A stretch of DNA of 64,000 nt from Papilionanthe hookeriana x Papilionanthe teres (taxonomy: Eukaryota; Streptophyta; Magnoliopsida; Asparagales; Orchidaceae): positions 8,138,001 through 8,202,000 of the forward strand of contig CM040425.1 in assembly GCA_022702705.1 (NCBI GenBank). Reading direction: 5' to 3'. Shown here one piece after another: positions 36,306 to 47,837 of this stretch. Position numbers and translations under genes: made by a program. The number at the start of each line of letters is the position of its first letter. The first letter of the stretch is position 1. A model generated the notes under the pieces. The model made no database searches. It saw only the letters and a program-made list of their open reading frames with translations, and was not told the DNA's origin.

Positions 36306-38510
36306 AACTATTACGTGTCCCCAAGTAACACTATAACTTTAAAAACCAAATATATTGACTTGTGGTTGTGGGTTTCAATAGATTTTCTTATAATTTCATC
36401 TCATAAATGTTATAGTATAACATAGGAGAAATTCTAGCAAATTAACCTAGGACTAGAGTGTAAGAATATCTCATATTAAACTTAGGAATCCTGATTTTTT
36501 TATTTACTTCAAAAGTTATTGAAAATTGTCAAACTAAAGATTTATAGAAAGTATAAAAATGGAATTTAAGCGCCTTATCTACACCAATTTAACCAATACC
36601 TTTTGAAATAAGAATAACCTTAGGATTATTTTTAAGTCTTTCAATTTAAAATGATTTAAGTGAAACCAATTTTTGATTAGGCTTCTCCTCAAGCTTCCTC
36701 ACTTATTTTCTCTTTTTTTTTCTTTTTCTTTTGGAATCATTGTCAATCCCTTTTTTAACCTTTTTTTTCTTTCTTTCGGGATCATTTTTAATCCCTTTTT
36801 TTTCACTTTTTTATGTGAGGATTACTATATCTGGATAGGCCTTTAATAATTTTGAATTTCACTATCCTCCCTCTAAAATCCAAATCTCAAAACTTTCCCT
36901 CACTTTTTATAAGTGTAAGTATTAGTTCGAAAAAGGTTTTCAATAAAGGCTCAATTCTCATTAAGTATAAATCTAAGAATTTTAGCTTTTCAAATATTCA
37001 ACTCCTTTCTACCAAAAAATTACAAAATCATTTTTCCAATGTTTCCTTAAAATATCTTAACTCTAGAACAGTTTCTTTACTAAGGATTTCAACTAGATTA
37101 TTTTTCTAACATTCCTAAAATTGAAATTATTGTAACCTAAGGGTAACACCACATACCACAAATCATTTTAAAAGTGATATCAATTTAAATATAGGCTACT
37201 GAGGACAAATAAAGTTACATTTTAAAATTTTTTATTCCCCCCAAACTTAAATTTAAAATATTTTGCAATTAATTCCATAAAATGTAGCAGGAAGAAAAAG
37301 TAAAGGTTGAATATACTTACTACTACAACATCCTATCAAATTCATATACATGCATAATTAGGATAGAATGACTGTAGGAGAAAGTAAATCTAGCCTAAGA
37401 CATGCTTGCAACAATATTAAACTTAAAGGAAGTATTTTCACTTTAAAATTTTATTTTTCTTACTATCCCCAAACTTGATTTTTAACATGTATAACATTTA
37501 GTACAAAAAATATAAGCATGAAGAAAACAGTTCAGAAATTCTCTCCACCTCACATGTCTATCAAAAACATTTATGAGTATTCATTGGGACAGAACAATAT
37601 GCAGCAGAAAGTAAATCTAAACTAATCATGCCAGAATGAAATTCATTAAATAAAATTTTAATTAGCATAACAAGTAGAGCAAGGGAATATAAAAATGTTC
37701 TTCAATTATTATATAAAATTATTACACACATAAACACACATAAGATAAATGAGGTCAATTCTTCCATTAACTCATCACATCAGACTGATTTACTTCCAAT
37801 TTCTAACGGAATCACTACACTAGTAAATTCGGTAATTTTAAATGATTTTGTAAATTATAATCCCAAAGATAAGATTATCCCTGATAAATTGGTTTCTGGG
37901 CACCAATCTCAGGCATCATCTAATCCCTATAATTAAGCACTTCTAACTGTTATAAATCGTAGATTAAGATCATTCACAAGTTATTCATCAAATAGGTTCA
38001 TGAATCCTATCAAATGAAAACAAAGTTAGGGAAAGGATGTAACAAAATTGAGTTAAAGATGTCATTATTCAAATTCATGATATCTCTTGTAAAACTCAAG
38101 TCTGAGTAAGACCCGAGTATAATGAACTTGTCAATCCAACTACTACAAGAGAACATATAAGTCTAACCATAATAAGAAGTTAAGGAATCACCTTCCTAAT
38201 GACACAAAGATCAAATCAAACTACTAACAATCCAAACATCTACCAATCAAAAATCAAACTTATCAATCCAAAATGACACATAAAGATCAAGTCAATCCAG
38301 TCTAAAGCAAACACCATACAACACTAACAAACATGACTCTCAAACACACTAAATCAAAGCAAACTGATAACTATGGGCTGCTTCCCATAAAGCGCTTGAT
38401 TTTAACATCGCAGGCCCGACAAATGATTCCTCCTGGATCAAATTTCCAATTAAGTAATCCTCGATAATTTGCCTAATCCTTTTCAGATCCAGAAATTCCT
38501 ACAAAATCAT
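36306..38510 (-). other. Non-coding 3' region of element C
   Basis: Homologous to 14886-16871 of element B, with T/C-rich runs near 36710-36810. No credible ORF on either strand. Confidence 0.6.
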
Positions 38511-38514
38511 TAAA

Positions 38515-38990
38515 TTATAATTTTTTATTCAGCTCTTCCTTTTCAGATGGATTTATATCATTTTTCCTCATATTTCTTTCTAGATCCAATATTCTTCTAT
38601 TGATTTTCTGAATTTGTATTTTAATATCATCCTTGAAATTTATAAGAAATGGATCTCTATAAGATAATTCAAGATCTCCCAAAGTTTGGATCAGATTCTC
38701 TCTAGATAATTCAGATTCAGGATCAAATTCTTCTATGTCACTCCTTTGTTTCAAGTTATCTTCCAATTCTTCCCCTTTAAAATTATTAAATGATGGAGGA
38801 TCTATCTTAATTGAGGAATAAGGTTTTTCTAATTCCTTAGGAATTTCTTCCAATGGTCTTCCAATATCCTTATCCTCTTTTCTCAACTCAAAGTTCTTTC
38901 AAAATTTATCCTCAAATTCTCTTCCAAGTCATAGTTTAATAACTTTATCTTGTTCATCATTCAATTCAGGTTTTTCTTGTAATTGAGTTG
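38515..38990 (-). pseudogene. Conserved ORF of unknown function, element C
   Basis: Open for 123 codons (38515-38886), starting at MRKEDKDIGRPLEEIPKELE. It is acidic in the middle (SDIEEFDPESELSRENL) with the shared GDLELSYRDPFL and KIQIQKINRRILDLERN segments also in element B. Upstream, a broken reading NDEQDKVIKL...GREFEDKF resembles the EQVKAIQLRSGKELEG part of Athila gag. It is therefore probably an altered gag tail. The function of the extension is unknown. Confidence 0.5.
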
Positions 38991-39015
38991 AATATAAAGA
39001 TATAAAGACGGGTGG

Positions 39016-40516
39016 TGTAGATTGACCAGAGAAAAATATATTGAGAAATTCATACTAATTTTAAATGAAATTGCACTTTAAAGAAATGTATGTTTTATGT
39101 TTTATTGCAGGAATAAAGATTTATAGGTAATGGAGCAAAAAGAAGAAAAAAGAGCAAATATAGAATGAAAAGGACTAAAAGAGATGAAAATTTAACTAGC
39201 CCACCGACGGCGAGGGATAGGCCGCCGACGGTGTGTTTTTCCAGAGAGATTTGAATATATTATGCAAGAGCCCGCTAACAGCGAGCCTTAACAATTGGCC
39301 AATGTTCTAGAAGGCCGCCAACGGTGCCAACGAGCCCGCCGACGGCCAGAAGGTCGGTTCAAGCTAAATACATTGAATCTAGATGCTTTTTGAAGAGATG
39401 CTTAAGCAACCTTTGGATATATTCCTTCTTCTTTAAATAGAGATGAATTTAGGACTGAATGTGTGAAAATTAGTAGTGTGTGGTGAGTCTATTATGTGTT
39501 ATTTTGAGTACAATAGTGTGTTCTAGAGTATATTAGTGAGTATAATTGAGGGTGTTGTACGAGAAGGAAGAGTTAGAGGAACTTCAAGGAGTCTGCTTGG
39601 GGAGAAGGTTCGAGATAATTTTTTGTTTATTATTTTATAGCTTTAAATGAAATCCAAATTTTGTGTTATTCTTCCTATGCATTCTGAGTAATTTTCTCTG
39701 TCTTTCTCCTAGTTGTTGAGTTTTTGCGAAATGGAAATTTGAATTAGTTGTGCCTTAAGATATCAAATAAAAATTGTGATAATTTTTTACTTAAAAATTA
39801 ATTTACTTTCAATCTGGCTAATTGAACTGTTAAAATATGTTGAATTATCAACTGTAGTAAAGATACATCCAAAATTCAGGGAATTCAAAAGCCTTGAAAG
39901 GAGGGTGCAATTAAATAGGGAAATATTAATTATTAGGTGTAGAATTGAATATTTTAGTGTGATAGACTAAAATCTTCAATTCGGTCCTATTGTTTGAGAG
40001 CTGAAGTGTATTTGTTAGCCCTCAGGCAAGGGGAATGTGGGAGCTCTGAAGTGGCAGCCAGTATCCTCCCAGCCTAGCCGCAGATTCAGTAACCAAGCAA
40101 AGGAATAGTCAATGTTCTTTATGCCTAGACTAAAGGGTAAAAAATAGGAATGCTCCTATTTGGCACAATATAATTCTAACTAATTTATTTATCCACTCAC
40201 TTAATTCTCTTAACAAGGAGAAAGATACTTTTTCTAAATTGCAATCTTCCATTCAAAAATTAAGTAATAGAAGTTAGTATAAGTCTTCTTTATTTCCGTA
40301 TACTTGATAAAAATTGCATCTGCTTCAATTAGTTCTTAATCTCTAACTTCCCTGTGGGATCGATATCTAGGACTCCATTAGAGCCCTTTATTACTTGAAC
40401 GAAATGTATACTTGCGTAGATACAACGGGGTACATTTGCTATTTTACCTTATTAAACATTTATATAATTATAAAGCTTTGAAACATATTTACATTGTGCC
40501 CCTCAACTGTTCTGCA
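39016..40516 (+). mobile_element. Solo LTR D (Athila-type), inserted in element C
   Basis: 1501 bp, TGTAGATTG...CTGCA, in the opposite orientation to C. Flanks GGTGG (39011-39015) and GGCGG (40517-40521) are a target duplication with one C-to-T change. It carries the family blocks in forward sense (CCCTGTGGGATCGATATCTAGGACTCC; ATTACTTGAACGAAATGTATACTTGCG). TATA-like TTTAAATA at 39433. No internal region remains, so it arose by LTR-LTR recombination. Confidence 0.8.
39200..39360 (+). promoter_or_regulatory. RCCGAC-rich array in U3 of solo LTR D
   Basis: Four RCCGAC sites (39203-39208, 39224-39229, 39338-39343, and 39353-39358 on minus) lie 75-230 bp before the TATA-like TTTAAATA. RCCGAC is the core of the plant DRE/CRT element bound by DREB/CBF stress factors. 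Role here is inferred from sequence only. Confidence 0.4.
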
Positions 40517-40675
40517 GGCGGTCATAGATTAATTCCCTAAATAGGCAGGCTTTAAAATCGTATGGGATACATCCATCTTAAGTTCATGAGATTTTTCAAC
40601 AAATGGAATTCCAAGTTCACTATTTTTGGTAGCTGCCATCATTTCACACCTCTCTTGAACAACATACAGTCTTCT

Positions 40676-41270
40676 TTAGATAACATTTTTCAACTCATCA
40701 TGAAAATCCATTCCGACCTCATCTATTAACTTACTCTCAAAACTTTCTTGGAAATGGTCTTTACTTAGATGATCAAATTCATCCATCCAAAAACATTCAT
40801 CATCTTTTCTCTCATATGAATATTTCATAGTCTTCAACACATCAAAAGTGACTTCCTGGTCATTAATATTCATAATCAACTCTCCTTTTTGCACATCTAT
40901 CATAGTTTGTCCAGTAACATGGAATAGTTTTTCATTATCGTTCTCTTTAGGTTTGATCTCAGTGTTTCTATGAAATGTTCTTGTGGGTCTATTGCTAAGT
41001 GAATTAGCAATTTCTCTCAGTTGTTTTTCTATGTTTCTAATCGTAGCATTTTGACTTTGCAACTAGTTTCCCATTTGTAATACCATTTTTTCTATAGACA
41101 TCTTCTTATCCTCAAATTTTTTATCCATATTAAAGTCCAGAGGATGTGAAGGCCTATATCTTGTGTTACCCTGCCTATTCCAACTTCCATTAGGATTTGC
41201 ATGATTATTTTCTCATTGTTGGTTTCCAACCTCAGTAGTATGATTCCAGTTAAAATTAGGATGGTTTTTC
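40676..41270 (-). pseudogene. Fused gag tail and protease C-terminus, element C
   Basis: The ORF at 40676-41062 begins with the gag segment NATIRNIEKQLREIANSLS. It passes after KPKENDNEKL straight into the protease C-terminal motif VTGQTMIDVQKGELIMN and the acidic spacer. The protease active-site Asp region and the gag tail that separate these in element A are missing. The fusion is in frame. The product has no catalytic residues; pol beyond the spacer is absent. Confidence 0.7.
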
Positions 41271-42260
41271 TAACATGGGTTGTAAAAGTTAGAATATAGG
41301 TTGTTTATGGAATTTGAAGTCTCATATAATAAGTTGGAATCAATCATACGCCCTAATGAACTTTCCTCACTTACAGGAGTAAATTGAGGTTGGTTCATTC
41401 CAAATTGGTCCAACTTTCTTGATATTGCAGCAACCTGAGATGCAAGAATTGCAATCGCATATGTATCATGAACACTAGCTACATTTTTATGATTTACCCT
41501 TATAGAGGGCCATTGAAATTCATTTGTAGCCATTTCTTCAATTAATTCATATGCTTCATCAAATGTTGTTAACATTAATGAACCACTAGCAGCAGCATCA
41601 ATAATGGACCTAAGGGATCCTACTAACCCATTATAAAAAGTTTGAATAATTAACAAATTTGGCTGAGCATGATCTGGACACTTTCTTAGGAGTTCCTTAA
41701 ATCTTTCCCAGGCTTTATATATTTATTCCCCTTCATACTGACAAAATGCGATAATATCATTTCTAAGTTTAGTAGTCCTTGAAGGTGGAAATACTTAGCT
41801 AGGAGTTCCTGAGTTAACTCCTCCCAATTTTTAATAGAACTAGGTGCTAATGAGTATAACCACATTTTAGCCTTATCCCTTAGTAAGAAAGGAAAAAACC
41901 TTAGCCTAACAGCATCGTCTGACATGCCATTATAACGAAATGTAGCACAAAGTTCTAGAAAACTAGATAAGTGTAAATAGGGATCCTCCGAAGGAGTTCC
42001 CCCAAACTAGTTGTTCTGCACAAGTTGGATAATCACTGGATTTAGTTCAAACGAGTCAGCTTCTACAACAGTGTTTCGTATACTTGAGTGAATTTAATCT
42101 ATCGTAGGATTTACATAAACCCTCAATGATTTATGATGATTTTTTAAGTTATTATTTTGAATGTTTTCCATTTCCATTTCTAGTTTTTCAAGTCCTTTCT
42201 ATTTTTTTTAATTTTTTCCATTTTTCTAATTCGGGATCATAAGGCACAAGTCCTATAGAT
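41270..42260 (-). pseudogene. gag: gag of element C
   Basis: Athila-type gag: N-terminal IGLVPYDPELEK, core with MSDDAVRLRFFPFLLRDKA and MWLYSLAPSSIKNWEE (41686-41925), then LIIQTFYNGLVGSLRSIID and the C-terminal part ending NLYSNFYNP (41270-41656). A frameshift near 41790 and several stops (for example near 42007 and 42095) break it. More complete than the gag remnant in element B. Confidence 0.75.
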
Positions 42261-42507
42261 CCTTTGTTTTGGATACGTAACACAACAAACAATACATTAA
42301 TAATAAAACAAATAAAATGAAAAATGTATTCAACACAACAAAATATTTTCACAAACACCTTATTTTTCACACAAACAGTTTTTTTTCACAAAACATTTTC
42401 ATAAAAAAAAACACTTTTCACACAAACATAATTTTACGAAACTAAATTTTTCCAATTCTAAGCCTAATTACTTCAACTAAAATTCTCCAAAAATTCTTAC
42501 CGAAGCT

Positions 42508-42525
42508 TCCCCGACAATGGCACCA
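42508..42525 (-). other. Primer binding site of element C
   Basis: On minus, TGGTGCCATTGTCGGGGA: the tRNA-Asp-type PBS with a few changes, 6 bp from the LTR. Confidence 0.7.
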
Positions 42526-42531
42526 AAAACT

Positions 42532-44424
42532 TGATGCGACGTTTTTATATGCAAGAATTTATGACCCCAGATTTACATATTTAAAATGATTTATTAAAGT
42601 CACAATTTCAAACGCAAGTATACGTATCATATCAAGTAATACAGGGCTCTAATGGAGTCCCATTTATCGATCTCACAAGGAAGCGAAGTAAGAGGTCCTT
42701 AGTCAAATTCTAGTCAACTACTAACAGCCTTAGTTTGGAATGGTCGATATAAGTGTTTTTTTTTCTAACAACTACTTCTAAATGCAGATGATTATATGTA
42801 AGGATAATAACTCTCCTAAATGCAAATATTACTTCTAAAGATAACTCTTTCTGCATAAATTGGTTTAGAGAATTTTGAGATAATAAAATCTACTATTCTT
42901 ATGTAATGAATTGGATAATGTAAAGGAATGAGTTGCATTAAATATTGTATGTACCAATTAGGAGCAATCATATTCTTTACCCTCTTTGAAGTACCCCCTC
43001 TTCAGAGTGCTATAAAAAACATTGGAAAATCCTAGGCTTAGTCCCTAAATCCATGGTTAGGCTGAGAGAATACTGGCTCTCACTTCAGAGCTCTCACTGC
43101 CCTTCACCTGAAGGCTAACCCTAACTTTAATTACCAAACTTTAGGACCAAATTGGGGATCTCAGCCTGTCACCCTGAAATCTCCAATTCGACTCCCATGA
43201 AACCATATTTTTCTATTTATTTGCACTCAATCCCCATGAACTACGCAATTCATTCACGGATATTGAATGTGGTTCCACTTTGTTGAGAATTACACCGCTC
43301 TTTTGGGTTAATGCAATTACAACAAATTTTAACACTAAAACGAGCTCTTCTTGTAATGTAAATGAAGTGCAAGTAGAAATCATCACATTTATAATTAAAA
43401 TTTTCTTTAGCAAGCATCCCAATATCCTAAACATGAGTCCTACTCATTGTAAAAGAATAGTGGAATGGAAGCAATGTCATAATCTTCTCATGCCACAATT
43501 TCCTTAAAAGAAGAAAGAGTAAGAGAAAGACATTGCAAAACACGAAGAAAACACAACGAAACAACTCATTTCAAAGAAAATCCACAAAATAAGTGTTTAC
43601 AAAATCATAAGATATTGAGGAACACAATACTTAGCTTTTTCTCCTTGAAAGAAAGATAAAAATCTCTCCCATAAAGTCTCCCGCCGATCCATGCAATGCT
43701 AGAACATTCCCTTACAAATTCTCTCAAAATTCCCTCACCAATCTCTCCAAAAAGGTAGAAATCTACATTTCTACACATATTCTAAAATCTCTAAGCAATC
43801 TCCAAGTTTTCCCTAACATCTACCCCTCATTTTTGGCTTCAAATTCGCTCTAAAATAGTGTATGGACTAATTTTTCAAGAGGTGCTTGAAGAAACCGTCC
43901 AAAAAGCATTTAGGTTCAATGTATATGGCCAATAAAAGCTCCTGGCGCCGCTGGTTCCTTATTTAGGCTCTACCAATGCCCAAACATTGTGCCCTTGTGT
44001 TTCTGGCACCTCCAGCGCCGGTTTGGGCGCCCCTGACCATTCTGTGCAGCTCCACCATTTTGCTCCTTTTGGCTCTATTTTAGCTCTGATTTGCCCCGTT
44101 TCAGTTGTGTTGCGTTCCTAACAGATAGCCCAACAAAATAAGAATAAAAACAACATTTTCTTAAAAGTGTAATCTCATTCTAAAATATGCAAGAAGTGTA
44201 AAAGAGATTAAACATAAAAAGACTTATCAAAATGTGTTAGACCAAAATTTGTTTTCTTGCTCATTTTTGCTCTAAATTGCACCATTTTTGCTTCTTTTTG
44301 CTCCAATCACCATTTCTTATACCTAAAACCAAAAAACATACAAAATACCTTCCTTTTAAAGTGTAATATCACCAAAAATTAGTAAAATCATATAACAAAA
44401 ACCATATATATTTTTGGTGAATCA
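42532..44424 (-). repeat. 5' LTR of element C
   Basis: 1893 bp, TGATGCGAC...GGTGAATCA on plus. GC-rich U3 cluster near 43940-44040. Right target duplication GATAG at 44425-44429. Confidence 0.85.
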
Positions 44425-44429
44425 GATAG

Positions 44430-45858
44430 CCACAAAACTGAGACCAAAAATCAAAATTAAAATCCAAGGCAAGATAAAATTCATCACCACAATAGTCAAA
44501 ATTATAAAACAACTCAAAATTTAATCACAAATGAAACACAAATTCACTTAGAACATCTCATTGGATGATCGGGAATCCCTCGGAGGAGGTAAGCTATGTG
44601 TTGCTAATGGGGTTTCCCACATTCTAAATGAAAGTATGGAACTCATTAAGTTGAGTTTAGTAAAATCATTTAGACTAAGTGAATCCGATGAAAATAGTGG
44701 TGTCAAGATGATGGAATCATGGAATCTTAACCAGTGTCGCTATAATCAACTTTAATGTTCCCCTAATAAAATCTTAAGACACCTCAATTTAAATATTTCC
44801 AAGACATGACACTTTTCTTCTCTCTTAGAATTGACACTTCTTTAAACTAAACCTACTATGACGAGGAGCTTGGAGCATGCACAGTGGGAAACACGGCCAT
44901 TTTCGATAGCAAAACCCCTTAGAAATTAAAACAACAAGCCATAGTACTTCGAGGTAGTCTTCTTAGTGCAGCATAAAACCTCATCTTTTTTAGACCCTTG
45001 CATAACCATATTGTGCAACATAAGCCCTAACTCATTTTAGGTTTTTGAGGTTGTCGTCGCATACGATATAAATCCTCCTATCTTCCAGGCCATTCACTTG
45101 ATCATTATCAAGTGAATATAAGTCCTAAATAATGAAATTGACAGGATGAAACACCAAATGAATATCCTAAATTAAAGCCAAACCATAGGATAGTTTGGGA
45201 AGACATCAAGATTATCCTTGAATCTATGTCATTCCTCTAGCCTTCTCTCCTTTGATTTCTGATAAAATGAAATGTTCAAAAACTTAAGCCATTCACCTAT
45301 TGAATCCTTTGATTTCTGATAAAATGAAATGTTCCAAAACTTGAGCCATTCACCTATTGAATTTCCGAATATCACATTTTCTTTCAAAACCTTACCTTTG
45401 GAAGTCATGAATATAAATATTTCCTGATCTATATCAAGAGTTTTCTTAGGTAACTTCAGTTTTCTAAGATGTAATTAACTATAGGGGCTTGCCCTTATAG
45501 GAAACTTAAAGACCCCAGATTAATATAAACCTTATCTAATTCCTTCATATTAGATAGGTGAAACTATCGGTTAACAATGATTCGCAGACCAAACAGATGT
45601 CATGAATTCTTTAGTTTATTTTATCAAGCCTCACCCCAAGCAATGTATCTATTCTTCGGGATATATACATGTCTTGTGGCGAAATGCTTGATTATTTAAA
45701 CTATTATTTATATGAGATTGGTTTGATTTCATATTCTTCAAAAACTAAAACATTATTTTCAAAAATCCATATATATTAAACTAAATCAAATTTTATTTTA
45801 TAAAACCAAGTCTTAAGCATTTTCAAAAATATTGAACCCCTAAAATTTAACGGCTAAT
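44430..45858 (+). repeat. 5' LTR of element 3, second part
   Basis: Continues copy 3 after element C. It aligns with 5675-7059 of copy 1, including the ATGATCGGGAATCCCTCGG-like block, the U5 hairpin (45479-45500) and the LTR end (about CGGCTAATA). Confidence 0.75.
45249..45362 (+). repeat. 57-bp tandem duplication in U5 of element 3
   Basis: Two copies of CCTTTGATTTCTGATAAAAT... (45249 and 45306), each ending CACCTATTGAAT. Copies 1 and 2 of the LTR have a single unit. Confidence 0.7.
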
Positions 45859-45865
45859 AGTTTTC

Positions 45866-45884
45866 TAGTGACTCTGCTAGAGAA
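45866..45884 (+). other. Primer binding site of element 3 (decayed)
   Basis: TAGTGACTCTGCTAGAGAA aligns with the PBS of element 2, with several G-to-A and other changes. Confidence 0.6.
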
Positions 45885-46439
45885 TTAGTTTCTCTCTTCA
45901 TTAAGATCAGGAAATACTATATTCATATATCGGTAATGTGCTCACGTCCCTCATGAGTCAGATTATTATTCTTCCGTTGACATATTTCACTCATTTCCTT
46001 CTTTGAAAAGTGTGATCAACTCCTTTGGCTTTCAGGAACGTCTATTTGGTCACTCCTAAATAGAAGGGTTCAGGAATCATTAGGTTTTTTTTTTGATCTT
46101 GTGGGGTCGGACCCCCAATAGGTGTGTCAGCGAGCAAATTTTGCTAGGGCAATCTGCATTATGAAGGGGATCTCCGACAGGGACCCATAATTCTCTTCCT
46201 TTTTTACCTCCCGGGTTCAATCCTGTCTTTGATAGATTAACCTAGTCTTCCTTAAATCTTAAGATTCCTTTTAAAAAATGTATGAAAAGCTAAAAACTGA
46301 AATAAAAGGATAATGAAATATCGAAATGAAGTGAAATTTTGCCCAGTTCACAGAACAACCTTTTTCATAGTGTTTGTACTATGATGACAAGGTTTTTGAC
46401 CCTCACTAACCTTCAGAATGCTTCTCTTGGCAGTTAAAG
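45885..46439 (+). other. Leader of element 3 with candidate 3' splice site
   Basis: 555 bp without an ORF. A short hairpin GGGGT-CGG-ACCCC lies near 46104. Before ORF1: CTAAC (46406-46410), an exact plant branch-point consensus; then TGCTTCTCTTGGCAG (AG at 46432-46433) and the ATG at 46440. Confidence 0.5.
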
Positions 46440-47837
46440 ATGTCAATCCTTACACTAACTTTCTCCTGCAACTTACCCTCCTCCAGTGAGGCCTGTCTTG
46501 CAGCACTGATGATTCAGTTCAGAACCAACTTCAGTAAGTTTAAAGTCATACTCGGAAAAGCCCCGTTCGTGGTCGTGAAGGTTGCCACTCCTGAAGTTCA
46601 AGAACCATCTGCTAAGTTCAATCTAAACTCCCACAATGATTTCCCTTCTGCTAAGAAGGTGAAAGTAACCATTGCTCCCATCAGATCTGTTGTCTCCGTG
46701 CCATGGAGAGTTATTACCTCTACCGCCACTAACTTTGCCGTCATTGTACCTAATTTTTCGTCTGCTAAAGGGAAAGAAATTCTACATGAAGATAATTTTG
46801 ATGATACCTTTCTCACCCCGTTGTCAGTCTTCGAGATTGGCTCAAGCTCTAGGCCTCCCCTGCCAACTAAATCTTAAAGAAGAAACCACAACTGCAGGAT
46901 TCGCAAGACCGCAAGAGCACAAGTTGCAAGCCTACCAGTAATTGATGAGATTCCTCAATCAGAGGAACTCAGTTTACCGGATACCTCTCCTCTTCTTTGA
47001 GGTAGTTGGTTCCACCTGTTAGCTGACACTACTGAAGATGAGAGCCTCCATAGGATTGCCGCTACACTTCCAGCACCACACAGTTGTGATAAGGTGAGGA
47101 GGAGGCCCACACCTATCACCCAAGCTCACACTCTTCTATGGAGGTTGTCCAAAATAGAAGGTTGTTATGTTGTTAAGCTTCTCAAGAGGATGGGATGTGC
47201 AATATCCCCTGAAATTAAGGATAAAATTCTAAAAATGAAAAGACCCATCCGAGCTTTCGTCAAACACCGTTTGAGAAAACATGTTGATACAGCTGCTACA
47301 GATGATAATACTGTTGTTCCAATACCTTTGATAACCAGGTCAATCAAGTTCTGGCTGGGCCTGAGAGTACCAGCTGCTGATGATCATAAGGAACCCCGAA
47401 AGAGAAAGGACGAGAGAGGATTATCCTCCTCTGTACATGGTCTGCACTTTAGGGAGCACACTTCCCCTTGTTACCCCGATGTCCCCTCCAAGACACCTCG
47501 TCTCAAAGCGTCTACTTTTAAGAGGAAAGTGTGGTTACCGAAAGGTGTTGTACCAGTACATTCCGAAAGGTTTGTTGACCACAAAATGGTCATGAGTCTG
47601 ATATTCCCCTTGCCACTATCGTTGTTGCTTTTGAATCGGTTGCGGAGAAAAGTGACAATCCAGGGAGGCCTATAGATTTAAAACTAACTAAAAAGAAAAC
47701 AATTTATGATAAAAGTTCGAAAGCTCCGAGTGGAAATTTCTGAGTTAGCCAAACAATGAGGATTGGATATTGATGATGAGGATTACTTCCTATCAAATTA
47801 CATGGATGAAGAATTCATGGAATTTAATATGGTCTAA
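46440..47837 (+). pseudogene. ORF1 of element 3 (Ogre-type extra ORF)
   Basis: Homologous to 27060-28346. N-terminal MSILTLTFSCNLPS, the KFNLNSHNDFPS motif, a middle basic part (47094-47675: KLLKRMGCAIS, FVKHRLRKHV), the GLHFREHT motif, and an acidic tail DIDDEDYFLSNYMDEEFMEF ending at TAA (47835-47837). Open in stretches of 145 and 193 codons with a few frameshifts. ORF1 is a hallmark of Ogre elements and has no assigned function. The two copies here show which segments are conserved. Confidence 0.6.

Larger units (their letters stand above)
34421..44424 (-). mobile_element. Non-autonomous Athila-type element C
   Basis: 10.0 kb with both LTRs, 5-bp target duplication, tRNA-Asp-like PBS and polypurine tract, so both ends are certain. 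Internally, on minus: gag, an in-frame gag-protease fusion, then (past solo LTR D) the ORF of unknown function and a 2-kb non-coding region shared with element B. RT, RNase H and integrase are missing. Confidence 0.85.
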
